Below are positions 43,887 through 52,539 of a stretch of 64,000 nucleotides of DNA, piece after piece; the first letter of the stretch is position 1, and each line of letters opens with the position of its first letter. A program made the translations under genes and the position numbers. This stretch comes from Halalkaliarchaeum desulfuricum (GTDB lineage: Archaea; Halobacteriota; Halobacteria; Halobacteriales; Haloferacaceae). Location of the stretch: assembly GCF_002952775.1 (NCBI RefSeq), contig NZ_CP025066.1, positions 1,116,001-1,180,000 on the forward strand. Reading direction: 5' to 3'. The notes under the pieces are model-generated. The model had not been told where the DNA came from, searched no databases, and worked only from the letters and a program-made list of their open reading frames with translations.

Positions 43887-45719
43887 TTAGTAGCTTCGCT
43901 CTTTCGGCTCGTAGTTTTGCATCTCGCCCTCGAGGACTACCGGCCGGTACCAGAGCTTCGGATCGCCGTCGTTCCACGAGACGAAGGTGTGTTTGAGCCA
44001 CTCGTCGTCCTTGCGGGTTTGGTGCTTCTCGCGCCAGTGAGCGCCACGGAACTCCTCGCGGGCCAGCGCGCCGACCACGATCGTTTCCGCGACGTCGATG
44101 ACGTTGCGCGTCTCCAGCGCCTGGATCAGGTCGGTGTTGAACGTCCGCGAGGGATCCTCCACGTGCACCTCCTGATACAGGCTCCGGGCCTCCAGGACGT
44201 CACGGAGCGCCTGCTCGAGACCGCTCTCCTCGCGGAACACGTTGACGTGCTGGCCCATCGTGTCCTGGACCGTCGCCCGAATTCTGGCGTGGTTGACGCC
44301 GTCATCGCGTTCGAGCAGCCGATCGATCCGCGCCCGTTCGGACTCCGCCGCGTTCTCGACGAGGTCGGCCGGCGAGGCGGCCATCGCGCCGCCGTCCGCG
44401 ACCGGGGCGGGCTCGACGCCGGCGGTCCCGAGCGCGACCGGCGGCTCGAAGTCGGCCTCCTCGGCGTCGTCGGTCCTGCCGGTCGGGACCTCAGGTTCCT
44501 CGATTTCCCCGCCTGCGGCGTCTCGACCGGCGCGCTCGCCGAACACGAGCAGTTCCGCGAGCGAGTTCCCGCCCAGGCGGTTCGCACCGTGCATCGAGAC
44601 GCAGGCGCATTCGCCGGCGGCGTACAATCCATCGATGCGAGTCCGGCCGTTCTCGTCGGTCTCGATCCCGCCCATCGTGTAGTGACAGCCGGGTTTGACG
44701 GGCATGGGCTCCTCGAGTGGATCGACGCCCTCGAAGTCCTCCGCGAGGTGAACGATGTTCTCCAGCCGGTCGATGATGCGCTCCTCGCCCAGGTGGCGCA
44801 TGTCCAGATGGACGTACTCGTCTTCGATTCCCCGACCCTCGTTCACCTCGGTGAGCTCCGCCCGGGAAACCACGTCCCTGGAGGCCAACTCGCCGGCGTT
44901 GTTCGCGTAGCCGCGCTCGAACATGAACCGCTCTCCCTCCGCGTTGTAGAGGATTCCCCCCTCCCCGCGGACGCCCTCGGTGATCAACACCCCCGTCGAG
45001 GGCAGCGTCGTCGGGTGGAACTGGATGAACTCCATGTCCTCCAGGGGCACCCCCGCACGGTAGGCCATTGCCATCCCGTCGGCCGAGTTGGAGATGGCGT
45101 TCGTGGTGTGTTCGAACACCTGACCGGCGCCGCCGGTCGCGAGGACCACGCCGTTACGGGCGTGAAAGCCCGCTACCTCGCCGGTCCCGATGTCGATCGC
45201 GACGACGCCGTGACAGCGTCGATCTGCCGGGTCGTCCTCGTCGGTCACGACGAGTCGCGTCACGTACCACTCGTCGTAGACCGTGATGCCGCGTTTTACC
45301 ACCTGTTCGTACATCGTATGGAGCAGATGGTGACCGGTCTCGGCCCCGGCGTAGGCGGTCCGCGGGAACGCCATTCCGCCGAACGGTCGCTGGGAGATGC
45401 GACCGTCCTCCTCGCGAGAGAACGCCATCCCCCACCGTTCGAGTTGAACGACCTCCCGCGGGATGTTCTCGGCGAACGTCTCGACCGCGGGGGCGTCGGC
45501 GAGGTAGTCCGACCCCTTCATCGTCTCGTAGGCGTGATCCTCCACCGAGTCGTCCGGGTGGAGGGCGGCGTTGACGCCGCCTTCCGCCGCGCCGGTGTGG
45601 GACCGGACCGGATGGAGCTTCGTGACGATGGCCACGTCGGCCCCCGCTTCCTGTGCCGCGATCGCCGTGCGGAGACCGGCGCCGCCCGCGCCGACCACGA
45701 TGACGTCGTATTCGTGCAT
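43887..45719 (-). CDS. sdhA: Succinate dehydrogenase flavoprotein subunit SdhA
   Basis: This 610-residue flavoprotein of complex II oxidises succinate to fumarate and passes electrons to SdhB. It follows sdhB directly in the usual haloarchaeal order C-D-B-A. The FAD loop, the covalent-FAD His41 in RSHTGAAEGG, the substrate Arg in GVRGEGG and HYTMGGIE are all present. The C-terminal third carries an alanine/glycine/proline-rich acidic insert (about 430-480) that is longer than in bacterial SdhA and differs from the second copy. It shares near-identical DNA tracts with the second sdhA. Confidence 0.95.
   Translation of the reverse strand: MHEYDVIVVGAGGAGLRTAIAAQEAGADVAIVTKLHPVRSHTGAAEGGVNAALHPDDSVEDHAYETMKGSDYLADAPAVETFAENIPREVVQLERWGMAFSREEDGRISQRPFGGMAFPRTAYAGAETGHHLLHTMYEQVVKRGITVYDEWYVTRLVVTDEDDPADRRCHGVVAIDIGTGEVAGFHARNGVVLATGGAGQVFEHTTNAISNSADGMAMAYRAGVPLEDMEFIQFHPTTLPSTGVLITEGVRGEGGILYNAEGERFMFERGYANNAGELASRDVVSRAELTEVNEGRGIEDEYVHLDMRHLGEERIIDRLENIVHLAEDFEGVDPLEEPMPVKPGCHYTMGGIETDENGRTRIDGLYAAGECACVSMHGANRLGGNSLAELLVFGERAGRDAAGGEIEEPEVPTGRTDDAEEADFEPPVALGTAGVEPAPVADGGAMAASPADLVENAAESERARIDRLLERDDGVNHARIRATVQDTMGQHVNVFREESGLEQALRDVLEARSLYQEVHVEDPSRTFNTDLIQALETRNVIDVAETIVVGALAREEFRGAHWREKHQTRKDDEWLKHTFVSWNDGDPKLWYRPVVLEGEMQNYEPKERSY
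44701..45071. repeat. Partner tract of 42760-43130
   Basis: This is the second copy of the 371-base near-identical segment, inside sdhA. A second identical pair of tracts, 45589-45667 against 43648-43726, lies at the same offset of 1941. Confidence 0.95.
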
Positions 45720-45750
45720 AGTTTGATCTGAGTGTCTTCTCGCGTCTGGA

Positions 45751-46707
45751 TCACCAGAACTTCAGGTTGTGTTTGACCGCTTCACGCTTGAGCGCCTGGA
45801 TGTGCTCGGTGAGCGGGATGTCCTTCGGACACACCTCGGTACAGGAGAACTGGGTCTGACACCGCCAGACGCCGTTCTCTTCCTCGATGAGCTGCAACCG
45901 GTGTTCCGTCATGTCCTCGCCCTCCCGCTCGTCCATGGCGAACCGGTACGCCTTGTTGAGCGCGGCAGGGCCGAGATACTCGTTGTTCCCGGCGGCGATG
46001 TTGCACGAGGACATACAGGCGGCACACCAGATACACCGCGTAGACATCTTGATCTTCTCTCGGTTCTCCCGCGTCTGTCGCTGCTCTTCGAGTTCGTCCT
46101 CGGGGAGTTCGTTCGTCTGGAAGTACGGCTCGACCGCCTCCATCTGGTCGTAGAAGTGCTCCATGTCGACGACGAGGTCCTTTTCGACCGCCGAATGCGG
46201 GAGCGGTTCGACCATGACGGGTTCGCTCATGTCGCTGATCTGCGTCTTGCAGGCGAGTCGCTGTCTCCCGTTGACAAACAGCGCGTCCGACCCACAGATC
46301 GCCTGCCGACAGGAGTGTCTGAAGGTGAGGGAGGGATCGTAGTTGTCCCGCGCCCAGATCAGCGCGTCCAGGACGGTCATCCCCTTCGTGAACGGAACGT
46401 GGAAGTCATCGAAGTAAGGCTCCGTCTTGCCTTCGACGTCGGGATCGTACCTGAACACGCGTAGATGGACGGTGTCGTCGGCCGACGCCGCCACGTCTTC
46501 GGCCTCGCGTTGGGCCTCCGCGTCGCGTTCGGCTGCACGCTCACGTTTGGCCTCCCTGCGTCGTTCGCCCGGCGAGGGTACATCCGGTTCTGTCTCGGTC
46601 GCGGTTCCGGTTTCGGCCGCCGCGTCCGTTTCCGCTTCCGTTTCGGCTGCCACGTTCGTTTCTGCCTCCGTTTCGGCCGCCGCAGTTTCAGTTGCGTCTG
46701 TACTCAT
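45751..46707 (-). CDS. sdhB: Succinate dehydrogenase iron-sulfur subunit SdhB
   Basis: The 318-residue subunit carries the three-cluster cysteine set: CRQAICGSDALFVNGRQRLAC (shortened, [2Fe-2S]) plus CIWCAACMSSC and CTEVCP for the [4Fe-4S] and [3Fe-4S] clusters. The first 60 residues are an unusual acidic Ala-Glu-Thr repeat region (about 8-45) built of near-repeats, followed by a charged helix. This is an N-terminal extension relative to bacterial SdhB and is probably a haloadaptive tail. It lies three bases after sdhD and just before sdhA. Confidence 0.95.
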   Translation of the reverse strand: MSTDATETAAAETEAETNVAAETEAETDAAAETGTATETEPDVPSPGERRREAKRERAAERDAEAQREAEDVAASADDTVHLRVFRYDPDVEGKTEPYFDDFHVPFTKGMTVLDALIWARDNYDPSLTFRHSCRQAICGSDALFVNGRQRLACKTQISDMSEPVMVEPLPHSAVEKDLVVDMEHFYDQMEAVEPYFQTNELPEDELEEQRQTRENREKIKMSTRCIWCAACMSSCNIAAGNNEYLGPAALNKAYRFAMDEREGEDMTEHRLQLIEEENGVWRCQTQFSCTEVCPKDIPLTEHIQALKREAVKHNLKFW

Positions 46708-46710
46708 GGT

Positions 46711-47082
46711 TCAAAACACCCCGATCCCGGCCCAGGCGTTCGCTGTCCTGATTCCCTGTACGATCACGACGACGCTGGCGACGACGAGGATCCACTTCAC
46801 CGCGGTGCGCTTCGTGCCCGAAAGCCCCTGATTTATGAGCGCATTGTACACGCCGTTGACGCCGTGGAACGTCGCCGTAATCAAAAACAGCACCATTAGC
46901 GAGTAGTAGCTCCACTGTTCCATGCGTCCGGCTGTCAACGCGAACGACACCTCGTCGGCGTGATAGACGAAGTGCAGCAAAAAGAAGTGGAACGCCAGCA
47001 CGACGATCAAAAACGCCGCCGTGATCCGCTGGAGCAGCCACATCGTCCCGCCGTGTTGGAAGGAAGAGTACTGTTGTGCCAT
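46711..47082 (-). CDS. sdhD: Succinate dehydrogenase membrane subunit SdhD
   Basis: This 123-residue hydrophobic subunit has three transmembrane helices. Heme or quinone-site histidines are plausible in the first helix region (FHFFLLHFVYH) and at FHGVNGVYN in the second. It anchors the SdhAB pair and forms, with SdhC, the quinone-reducing site. Its start is one base after the sdhC stop and its stop is three bases before sdhB, so the operon is tightly packed. Confidence 0.9.
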   Translation of the reverse strand: MAQQYSSFQHGGTMWLLQRITAAFLIVVLAFHFFLLHFVYHADEVSFALTAGRMEQWSYYSLMVLFLITATFHGVNGVYNALINQGLSGTKRTAVKWILVVASVVVIVQGIRTANAWAGIGVF

Positions 47083-47083
47083 C

Positions 47084-47509
47084 TCAGAACGCCCCCGCGA
47101 TGAACGTCGGTACCGACGCGACGGTGATTGCGCCCGTCAGTATCAACGACGCGTAAAAGCTCTTGTCCTGTGACTCCAGGCCGATCCCCAGGTCGATGAA
47201 CAGCAGCCGCGTCCCGTTCAGGATGTGGAACACGGCGACAGCGAGCAATCCGACTTCGAGAACGCGAACCAGCAACAGTTCCTCGAGCGTCACGATCGTC
47301 TGGGTGTAGATGTCGTTTCCGGCCGCGATCACCGACGGGTCCTGACTCGCTGCGGGGATCGCCGTACTGAGCACGGCGATGTGGGTAAACAGGTATCCCA
47401 CGAGCACCCAGCCGGTGAACTTGTGGAAGATCCAGGCCCACATCCCGGCCGAGAACTCCCGCCAGCGGCTAAAGTCCTCGATCACGCCCCTGTTGTACGA
47501 CTGACTCAT
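47084..47509 (-). CDS. sdhC: Succinate dehydrogenase cytochrome b subunit SdhC
   Basis: The 141-residue subunit has three predicted helices. [19 protein letters not shown] (shortened, about 15-33) is the SdhC family motif, and His residues in [14 protein letters not shown] and VFHILNG are the heme b candidates. It is the first gene of sdhC-sdhD-sdhB-sdhA. The ATG at 47509 is chosen over longer in-frame extensions because a TATA element lies about 29 bases upstream. Confidence 0.92.
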   Translation of the reverse strand: MSQSYNRGVIEDFSRWREFSAGMWAWIFHKFTGWVLVGYLFTHIAVLSTAIPAASQDPSVIAAGNDIYTQTIVTLEELLLVRVLEVGLLAVAVFHILNGTRLLFIDLGIGLESQDKSFYASLILTGAITVASVPTFIAGAF

Positions 47510-47534
47510 AACGTTTGGGCGGTCGTCGCGGGGG

Positions 47535-47544
47535 GGTATAGTAG
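47535..47544 (-). promoter_or_regulatory. TATA element for the sdh operon
   Basis: Read on the minus strand this is CTACTATACC, about 29 bases before ATG 47509 of sdhC. Confidence 0.6.
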
Positions 47545-47607
47545 TTACGTAGTCTCCGACAATTAGGGAACACCCGAGCGTAACGCGGGAACCGGGGGGA
47601 GCGACTC

Positions 47608-48612
47608 TCACCCCCGTGATTCGAGTACCCGCCGAACCTCCGGCTCGAGTTCGACCAGGTGACACAGCGGGTTGCCGGGATACACGACTGGATTTTCGAG
47701 TATGCCGACCAGAACGCCGGTGAACGGCGCCTCGATGGCGACGTCGTCCGCCTTGAACGGGTTCGTGATCGTCGCGATCTGCTCGCCTTCCCGCACGAGT
47801 TCGCCGCGCGAGGCGTGCATGTCGACGATTCCGCCCCCGTCCGCGCGGATCCACGTCTTCTCTGTGCCGCCGGCGACGATGGTCCGCCATCCGGGCCACC
47901 GGACCGCGGCAGATTCCAGTATCCCGTACTCCGCGAAAACCGACTGGACGCCAGCGAGCGCGTCGTCGATCAGATCCCGCTGGAACCGGTGTGCCTCCCC
48001 CATCTCGACGGTGATCGTCGGCGTTCCGGCGTTCGTCGCTTCCCCTCTGAGCGTCCCGTCCGGGGGCTCACTGTCGATGACCACCTTCGATCCGAACGCC
48101 ATCGCGAGCCGGTGGACCTCCTCGTCGGTCATGTCCGCTCTCACGTGGAGCATGTTCGTCCGTCCCCGGGTCGAGGTGTGGAAGTCGATTCCGACGTCAC
48201 ACGGCTCGATGAAGTTCGTGAAGATCCGGTGGGCCATCCGTTTCGAACTCGTCGATTCGGGATCACCCGGGAACGAACGGTTCAGATCCCGATCGTAGAT
48301 CGGTAGATATCGCTGTTGAGCGATGAACCCCGGGACGTTGAGGACGGGCAGACAGACCAGCGTCCCGGCGAGGTCGGACAGCTCCCACTCGTGGGCGACC
48401 TCCCGGACCACCTCGATACCGTTGAGTTCGTCGCCATGAGACGCTGCAGAGAGAAACGCGGTCGGACCGGGGCGCTCGCCGTTGATGATCGTCACTGGGA
48501 TGCGAACCGGATCCCCCAGATACGTCTCGCTGATCCGATACCGGAAGTTCTGTCGCTCCCCGGGTTCTACCTTCCCCCCATTGAACGTGAAAACGTCCCC
48601 GGACGCGGCCAT
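47608..48612 (-). CDS. Succinylglutamate desuccinylase/aspartoacylase-like zinc enzyme
   Basis: This 334-residue M14-family (AstE/AspA-like) hydrolase has zinc ligands His and Glu in ASHGDELNG and His in DFHTSTRG, and the general-base Glu in VEMGEAH. A C-terminal barrel-like domain (about 230-325) contains the [20 protein letters not shown] segment usual for the family. It removes an acyl group from an N-acyl amino acid or related amide. It is divergent from the RimK-type ligase gene; such pairs recur in haloarchaea and bacteria, and a shared role in removing or making glutamate-type adducts is an inference. The start at 48612 has a TTTAAG element about 27 bases before it. Confidence 0.85.
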   Translation of the reverse strand: MAASGDVFTFNGGKVEPGERQNFRYRISETYLGDPVRIPVTIINGERPGPTAFLSAASHGDELNGIEVVREVAHEWELSDLAGTLVCLPVLNVPGFIAQQRYLPIYDRDLNRSFPGDPESTSSKRMAHRIFTNFIEPCDVGIDFHTSTRGRTNMLHVRADMTDEEVHRLAMAFGSKVVIDSEPPDGTLRGEATNAGTPTITVEMGEAHRFQRDLIDDALAGVQSVFAEYGILESAAVRWPGWRTIVAGGTEKTWIRADGGGIVDMHASRGELVREGEQIATITNPFKADDVAIEAPFTGVLVGILENPVVYPGNPLCHLVELEPEVRRVLESRG

Positions 48613-48733
48613 GACCGGGATCAAACGTGCGTGGACTTAAATGATCGGACAGCACGGCGAGACTCCGGAACGGCAGGGAACTGAAGACTGAAAAACCGGC
48701 AAACATATTGACGTACCCCAAATATGTGGATTC

Positions 48734-50080
48734 ATGTCTGAGGAGCCAGTCCGAGTCGGCGTACTGTCGCTGCACAACAGCAAGGAGACGAAAGCGATCT
48801 GCAACGCGATCGACGACCTGGGACACGAAGGGATCTGGCTCCGGCGAGAGAACGCGGCAGTCTCTATCGAGGACGGCGAGGTGAGCGTCGAACCCGACAT
48901 CGACGTCATCGCGAACCGGCTGTTGCTCTCGAACACCGAAGAGCCAGCCGAAGCACTCGGCCTCGCGACGACGTTCAACCGGATCCGGCCGATGCTCAAC
49001 GAGCCGGGGGCGGTGCTCACGGCGATCCACAAGTTCGCAACCGCCGCGACGCTGGCCGACTGGAACATCCGCGTTCCGGACGCCTTGCTTGCGCTGTCGA
49101 ACCAGCGGCTCAACCAGGGCCGCGAACGGTTCGGCGAGGTGGGCGTCTACAAAACCGCGATCGGGACCCACGGCGGCGGCACCTGGAAGGTAGATCTCAC
49201 CGAGCCGGTGAACCCGAAGGTCGGGAACCGGCAGGCGTTCCTCCAGGAGTTGATCGACAGGGACGGCGAAAAACACCGGGACCTGCGTGTGTACGTCGTG
49301 GGCGATCAGATCGTCGGCGCGATGTACCGGTACGCACCCGAAGGCGACTGGCGGACGAACGTCGCGCTCGGGGGTGCCGTCGAGGACGCTGACGACATGC
49401 CCGAAGAGGCCGCCGAAACCGCGCTGTACGCGACCGAAGTCATCGGGCTCGACTACGCCGGCGTCGACCTCGTCGAGGGCTACGACGGCTGGTACGTACT
49501 GGAGGTGAACCCGACGGCAGGGTTCAAGGGGTTGTTCGAGGCGACCGGTGTCTCGCCCGCCCCGCACATCGCCAAACACGCGATCGAAACCGTCGGCGGC
49601 GAGGTCGACGAGAAGCGCGTCGAGGGGCTCTCGACGGCGCTCGACGACTCCCGGCCGGCCTCGGCACCGAGACCGATCCGGACCGATCTGGGCGAGACGC
49701 CGCTCATCGGCTACATCGAGGAAGTACTGGTCATCGGTACCAGCGGCTCGAAGCAGGCCCACGCCAAGTCCGACACCGGCGCAACCCGAACGAGCATCGA
49801 CACCCAACTCGCCGCCGATATCGGAGCCGGACCCATAAAGAGTATGACCCGCGTGAAGTCCGGAAGCATGAAGACCGGCAAGGCCCGACCCGTCGTCGAT
49901 CTCGTGATCGGAATCGGCGGCAACCAGCACACCGTCACCGCAAGCGTCGAGGACCGCTCGCACATGGACTACCCGCTGTTGCTCGGCCGCGACATCCTCC
50001 AGCACTACCGCGTCGACGTGCGAAAGCGGGTCGACGACGCGGTCGAGGAAGACGAACGCGAAGAAGAGTATCTCGAATAG
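48734..50080 (+). CDS. RimK-type ATP-grasp ligase fused to a RimB-like retropepsin domain
   Basis: The 448-residue protein has an ATP-grasp ligase (1-310; lysine-rich YKTAIGTHGGG loop and VLEVNPTAGFKG with the metal-binding Glu and Asn), as in RimK. RimK-type ligases add glutamate or other amino acids to peptide or small-molecule carboxylates. Residues about 325-440 form an aspartic-protease-like fold (Pfam Zn_protease, RimB type): SDTGATRTSID carries the catalytic Asp of D-T-G, and YPLLLGRDIL is the second retropepsin mark. A ligase and a potential cleavage enzyme in one chain suggests build-and-trim activity on a glutamate tail. The start is ATG 48734. Confidence 0.8.
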   Translation: MSEEPVRVGVLSLHNSKETKAICNAIDDLGHEGIWLRRENAAVSIEDGEVSVEPDIDVIANRLLLSNTEEPAEALGLATTFNRIRPMLNEPGAVLTAIHKFATAATLADWNIRVPDALLALSNQRLNQGRERFGEVGVYKTAIGTHGGGTWKVDLTEPVNPKVGNRQAFLQELIDRDGEKHRDLRVYVVGDQIVGAMYRYAPEGDWRTNVALGGAVEDADDMPEEAAETALYATEVIGLDYAGVDLVEGYDGWYVLEVNPTAGFKGLFEATGVSPAPHIAKHAIETVGGEVDEKRVEGLSTALDDSRPASAPRPIRTDLGETPLIGYIEEVLVIGTSGSKQAHAKSDTGATRTSIDTQLAADIGAGPIKSMTRVKSGSMKTGKARPVVDLVIGIGGNQHTVTASVEDRSHMDYPLLLGRDILQHYRVDVRKRVDDAVEEDEREEEYLE

Positions 50081-50159
50081 CGACTTGCTCTCGTCGTTCT
50101 CGAACAGTAGTTCCAGCGGTACGGCTCCTGAGCGGCTCCCGTTTTCGACATTCCGACGG

Positions 50160-50957
50160 TCAGGTCCCGGACAACAGTCTCGCACCCACGGGGGAGACGT
50201 GGGTGCGTTCGGGCAGAATACCGTCCACGTCCACGGCGAAGACGGTCTCGCCGAACAGCGCCATCCCGGCAGCCCCACCGGCGGCCTCGACACGTTCGAT
50301 CTGTCGGTCGACGAACGACGTCGCGATTCCGGTTTCGGCGACGTATTCCCGGGAGCGTTCCGCCAGTTGCCGCAGCGTCGGCTCGGAATCGAGCGCGTCG
50401 AGTCCCCGGATTCCCGCACGGCGGGCAGCAGTCATGAACGCCTCGTCGTCCAGCATCGTGGCGGTGTCGATCCCGCCGGCCGTGGCGTACTCGATCGGTG
50501 AAGACGGAACCGTTCGTCGGATCCCCGCGTCAGTGGTCCACAGCAGGCCGCCGCGTTCCTGAATGAACACGTCGCCCTGGCCAGTTCCGGCCGCCATCTC
50601 CGCACGGTGGGCGGCGTCGACGAGTTCGGCCCGCGATCGGGGGAGATCGAACGCGTCGGCCGCGGCGATCGCCGTCGCCAGCGTCGCCGCCCCGCTGGCC
50701 CCGAACCCGTGGCCCAGCGGTACCTCCGGGCGCACGTCGACCGACGCAGTCACCCCGAGATCCGAACATAGCCCCTCGACCGGCTCGAAGGGGGCCGGTT
50801 CCCCTTCGACGGTAACCGAGATCGTGTCGGCCGGTTCGAGTTCGACGACGACACCGTCCCGGATCGCGAAGCTCGCACCCCTGGAGGCGCCGCCCTCCGC
50901 GGGTGGCGGGGCAAAGAGTCCGGTGACACTTCCCGGGGCGAACGCTCGGATGACCAT
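50160..50957 (-). CDS. Archaeal pantoate kinase (GHMP kinase family)
   Basis: This 265-residue GHMP-superfamily kinase has PLGHGFGASGAATLA (about 82-96) as the phosphate-binding motif. The overall layout (short N-terminal APGSVTGLF, then IQERGGLLW) matches archaeal pantoate kinase. That enzyme, with phosphopantothenate synthetase, replaces the bacterial PanC/PanK route to coenzyme A by phosphorylating pantoate before beta-alanine is added. It is nine bases from the sirtuin gene and runs in the same direction. Confidence 0.85.
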   Translation of the reverse strand: MVIRAFAPGSVTGLFAPPPAEGGASRGASFAIRDGVVVELEPADTISVTVEGEPAPFEPVEGLCSDLGVTASVDVRPEVPLGHGFGASGAATLATAIAAADAFDLPRSRAELVDAAHRAEMAAGTGQGDVFIQERGGLLWTTDAGIRRTVPSSPIEYATAGGIDTATMLDDEAFMTAARRAGIRGLDALDSEPTLRQLAERSREYVAETGIATSFVDRQIERVEAAGGAAGMALFGETVFAVDVDGILPERTHVSPVGARLLSGT

Positions 50958-50966
50958 ACTCGGAGG

Positions 50967-51734
50967 TCACTCCGGATCACACTTCAACACTCGCGTTGCG
51001 AGGGCGGGCAGCAGTTCGGTGACGTCCTCGCGAAACGTGTACGTCGCCCGCGATGCGTACCGGGTTCGCTCGAAATTAATGATCGCGAGTACGCCGTCCC
51101 GCTGGTAGCTCGGCAACGACGCGGCCGGATCCACCTGGAGCGAGGAGCCAGCGGCGACGATCACGTCGCTGTCTTCCGCCAGCCGACGGGCACGTCCGAG
51201 AACGTCTTTGGGCAGTAGTTCGCCGAACAGCACGACGTCCGGCTTATACACCCCGCCACACTCCCCGCAGGTCGGCGGGTTCTCCCCCGACCGGATCCGG
51301 TCGTGGATCGCTTGGGCGGGCTTTCGCCGACCACACCGGTGACACACAACGCGTTCGGCGTTGCCGTGCAACTCCAGTACCGTCCCGGTTCCAGCGGCAG
51401 TGTGTAATCCGTCGGTGTTCTGAGTGACGACGGCGTCGAGGATTCCGGCGTTTTCGAGGTCCGCGAGCGCCTCGTGTGCCGGATTCGGTTCGATGTCGTC
51501 GGGCCGCAATAGCTCGTTCAGCTCCAGCCGATCCTCCCAGAACCCTTCGGGATCCCGTTCGAAGCGAGTGACGTGGAAATCCGCCTCCGAGAACTCCTCC
51601 CCCCAGATCCCGTCCTCGCCCCGGAACGTCGGGATCCCCGAGGCCGCCGACAGCCCTGCTCCGGTGAGCGCGATGGCGGTGTCGGCCTCCCGGAGGTCTC
51701 TAGCGAGCGCCTCGAGATCGTCGCTCCGTTCCAT
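50967..51734 (-). CDS. cobB: Sir2-type NAD-dependent protein deacylase
   Basis: This 255-residue sirtuin has GAGLSAASGIPTFR (about 26-39) for NAD binding, TQNTDGLHTAAG (about 108-119) and LHGNAERVVCHRCG with the catalytic His. The zinc site is C-H-R-C and C-G-E-C. The C-terminal VAAGSSLQV completes the NAD pocket. It removes acyl groups from lysines, using NAD. The gene lies directly upstream of pantoate kinase, nine bases apart. Its start is ATG 51734. Confidence 0.92.
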   Translation of the reverse strand: MERSDDLEALARDLREADTAIALTGAGLSAASGIPTFRGEDGIWGEEFSEADFHVTRFERDPEGFWEDRLELNELLRPDDIEPNPAHEALADLENAGILDAVVTQNTDGLHTAAGTGTVLELHGNAERVVCHRCGRRKPAQAIHDRIRSGENPPTCGECGGVYKPDVVLFGELLPKDVLGRARRLAEDSDVIVAAGSSLQVDPAASLPSYQRDGVLAIINFERTRYASRATYTFREDVTELLPALATRVLKCDPE

Positions 51735-51776
51735 ATTTTCGGTAGGGGCCGAAGCGTATTGAGCATCCGGGCGACG

Positions 51777-52499
51777 TCAGTCGTCCCCGCCTCCGACTGC
51801 TTCGGTAAAGGAGTCGAACCGGTCGCGGATGTCCGGTCCTTCCGACTCGCCGGGGAGGATGTCGCCCAGCGCCGCCCCGAAGGCGGCGGCCGTCCAGATG
51901 ACGGAAATCCGGGCGAACGCAACGCCGGGATCCTCCCACCCCTCGACCCGGCCCCACATCGTCATGAGTGTCGTCGCCGTGATGAACGAGACGGCCAGTA
52001 CACCGAGGAGCCGGCGGGGAACGATGCCGAGGATTCGCTGGACGTCGACGTCCCGGAAGTCGGCGTAGTACATCAGCCCGGCCGACAGGAGAACGATGAA
52101 CGCCACGTTCGCGAGGAGGAACACCGGGACACCGCCGACAGTCACCGCGAGGAAGTGATCGCCGATGTCGTAGACACCGTCCTCGACCAGAAGCGGCAGC
52201 GAGATCAGGATGCTACCGACGAACGACTCCGCGATGTCCCGGGTCGTGTACTTGCTCACTCGCCGGGTGAACGCCCGGCTACCCGGCATCCGCTCGACGA
52301 GATCGATCGTCTGGCGGACCTTCCGCTGCTCGTGCTCGGCGTCGACGGTCTCTTCGAGCGCTGCAAGCTCCGTGAGGAGATCCGACACGTCCGGGTTCTC
52401 TCGGTCGATCTCGTGTCGGTTCCTTCCCCGTTCGATTTCGGGATCGGTTCGCGACCGGGCCGGCGGATCATCCGCTCTGGGATCGGGTTCGTCGGTCAT
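51777..52499 (-). CDS. DUF2391 membrane protein (first of a tandem pair)
   Basis: This 240-residue protein has a hydrophilic acidic N terminus with a coiled-coil-like segment (about 30-60, EETVDAEHEQRKVRQTI). Then comes a MPGSRAFTRRVSKYTTRD motif and four to five transmembrane helices ending in FGAALGDILPGES. This matches the archaeal DUF2391 family, with no known activity. The pair partner is immediately upstream and shares the motif, the membrane core and the LPGES tail. The start is ATG 52499, from a frame open upstream. Confidence 0.75.
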   Translation of the reverse strand: MTDEPDPRADDPPARSRTDPEIERGRNRHEIDRENPDVSDLLTELAALEETVDAEHEQRKVRQTIDLVERMPGSRAFTRRVSKYTTRDIAESFVGSILISLPLLVEDGVYDIGDHFLAVTVGGVPVFLLANVAFIVLLSAGLMYYADFRDVDVQRILGIVPRRLLGVLAVSFITATTLMTMWGRVEGWEDPGVAFARISVIWTAAAFGAALGDILPGESEGPDIRDRFDSFTEAVGGGDD

Positions 52500-52539
52500 C
52501 GACCGAACGGTACGCGGACGCCCGGCGAAAAACTCCCGG

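Noticed and set aside
42033-45731. Very long open frames on the plus strand opposite both sdhA genes
   Set aside because: They are mirror frames of high-GC coding sequence. The products are low-complexity and Arg/Val-rich, with no domain, while the minus strand encodes complete SdhA proteins.
48263-50419. A 718-codon minus-strand frame opposite the RimK fusion
   Set aside because: The translation has no recognisable motif and overlaps a gene with intact ATP-grasp and retropepsin motifs.
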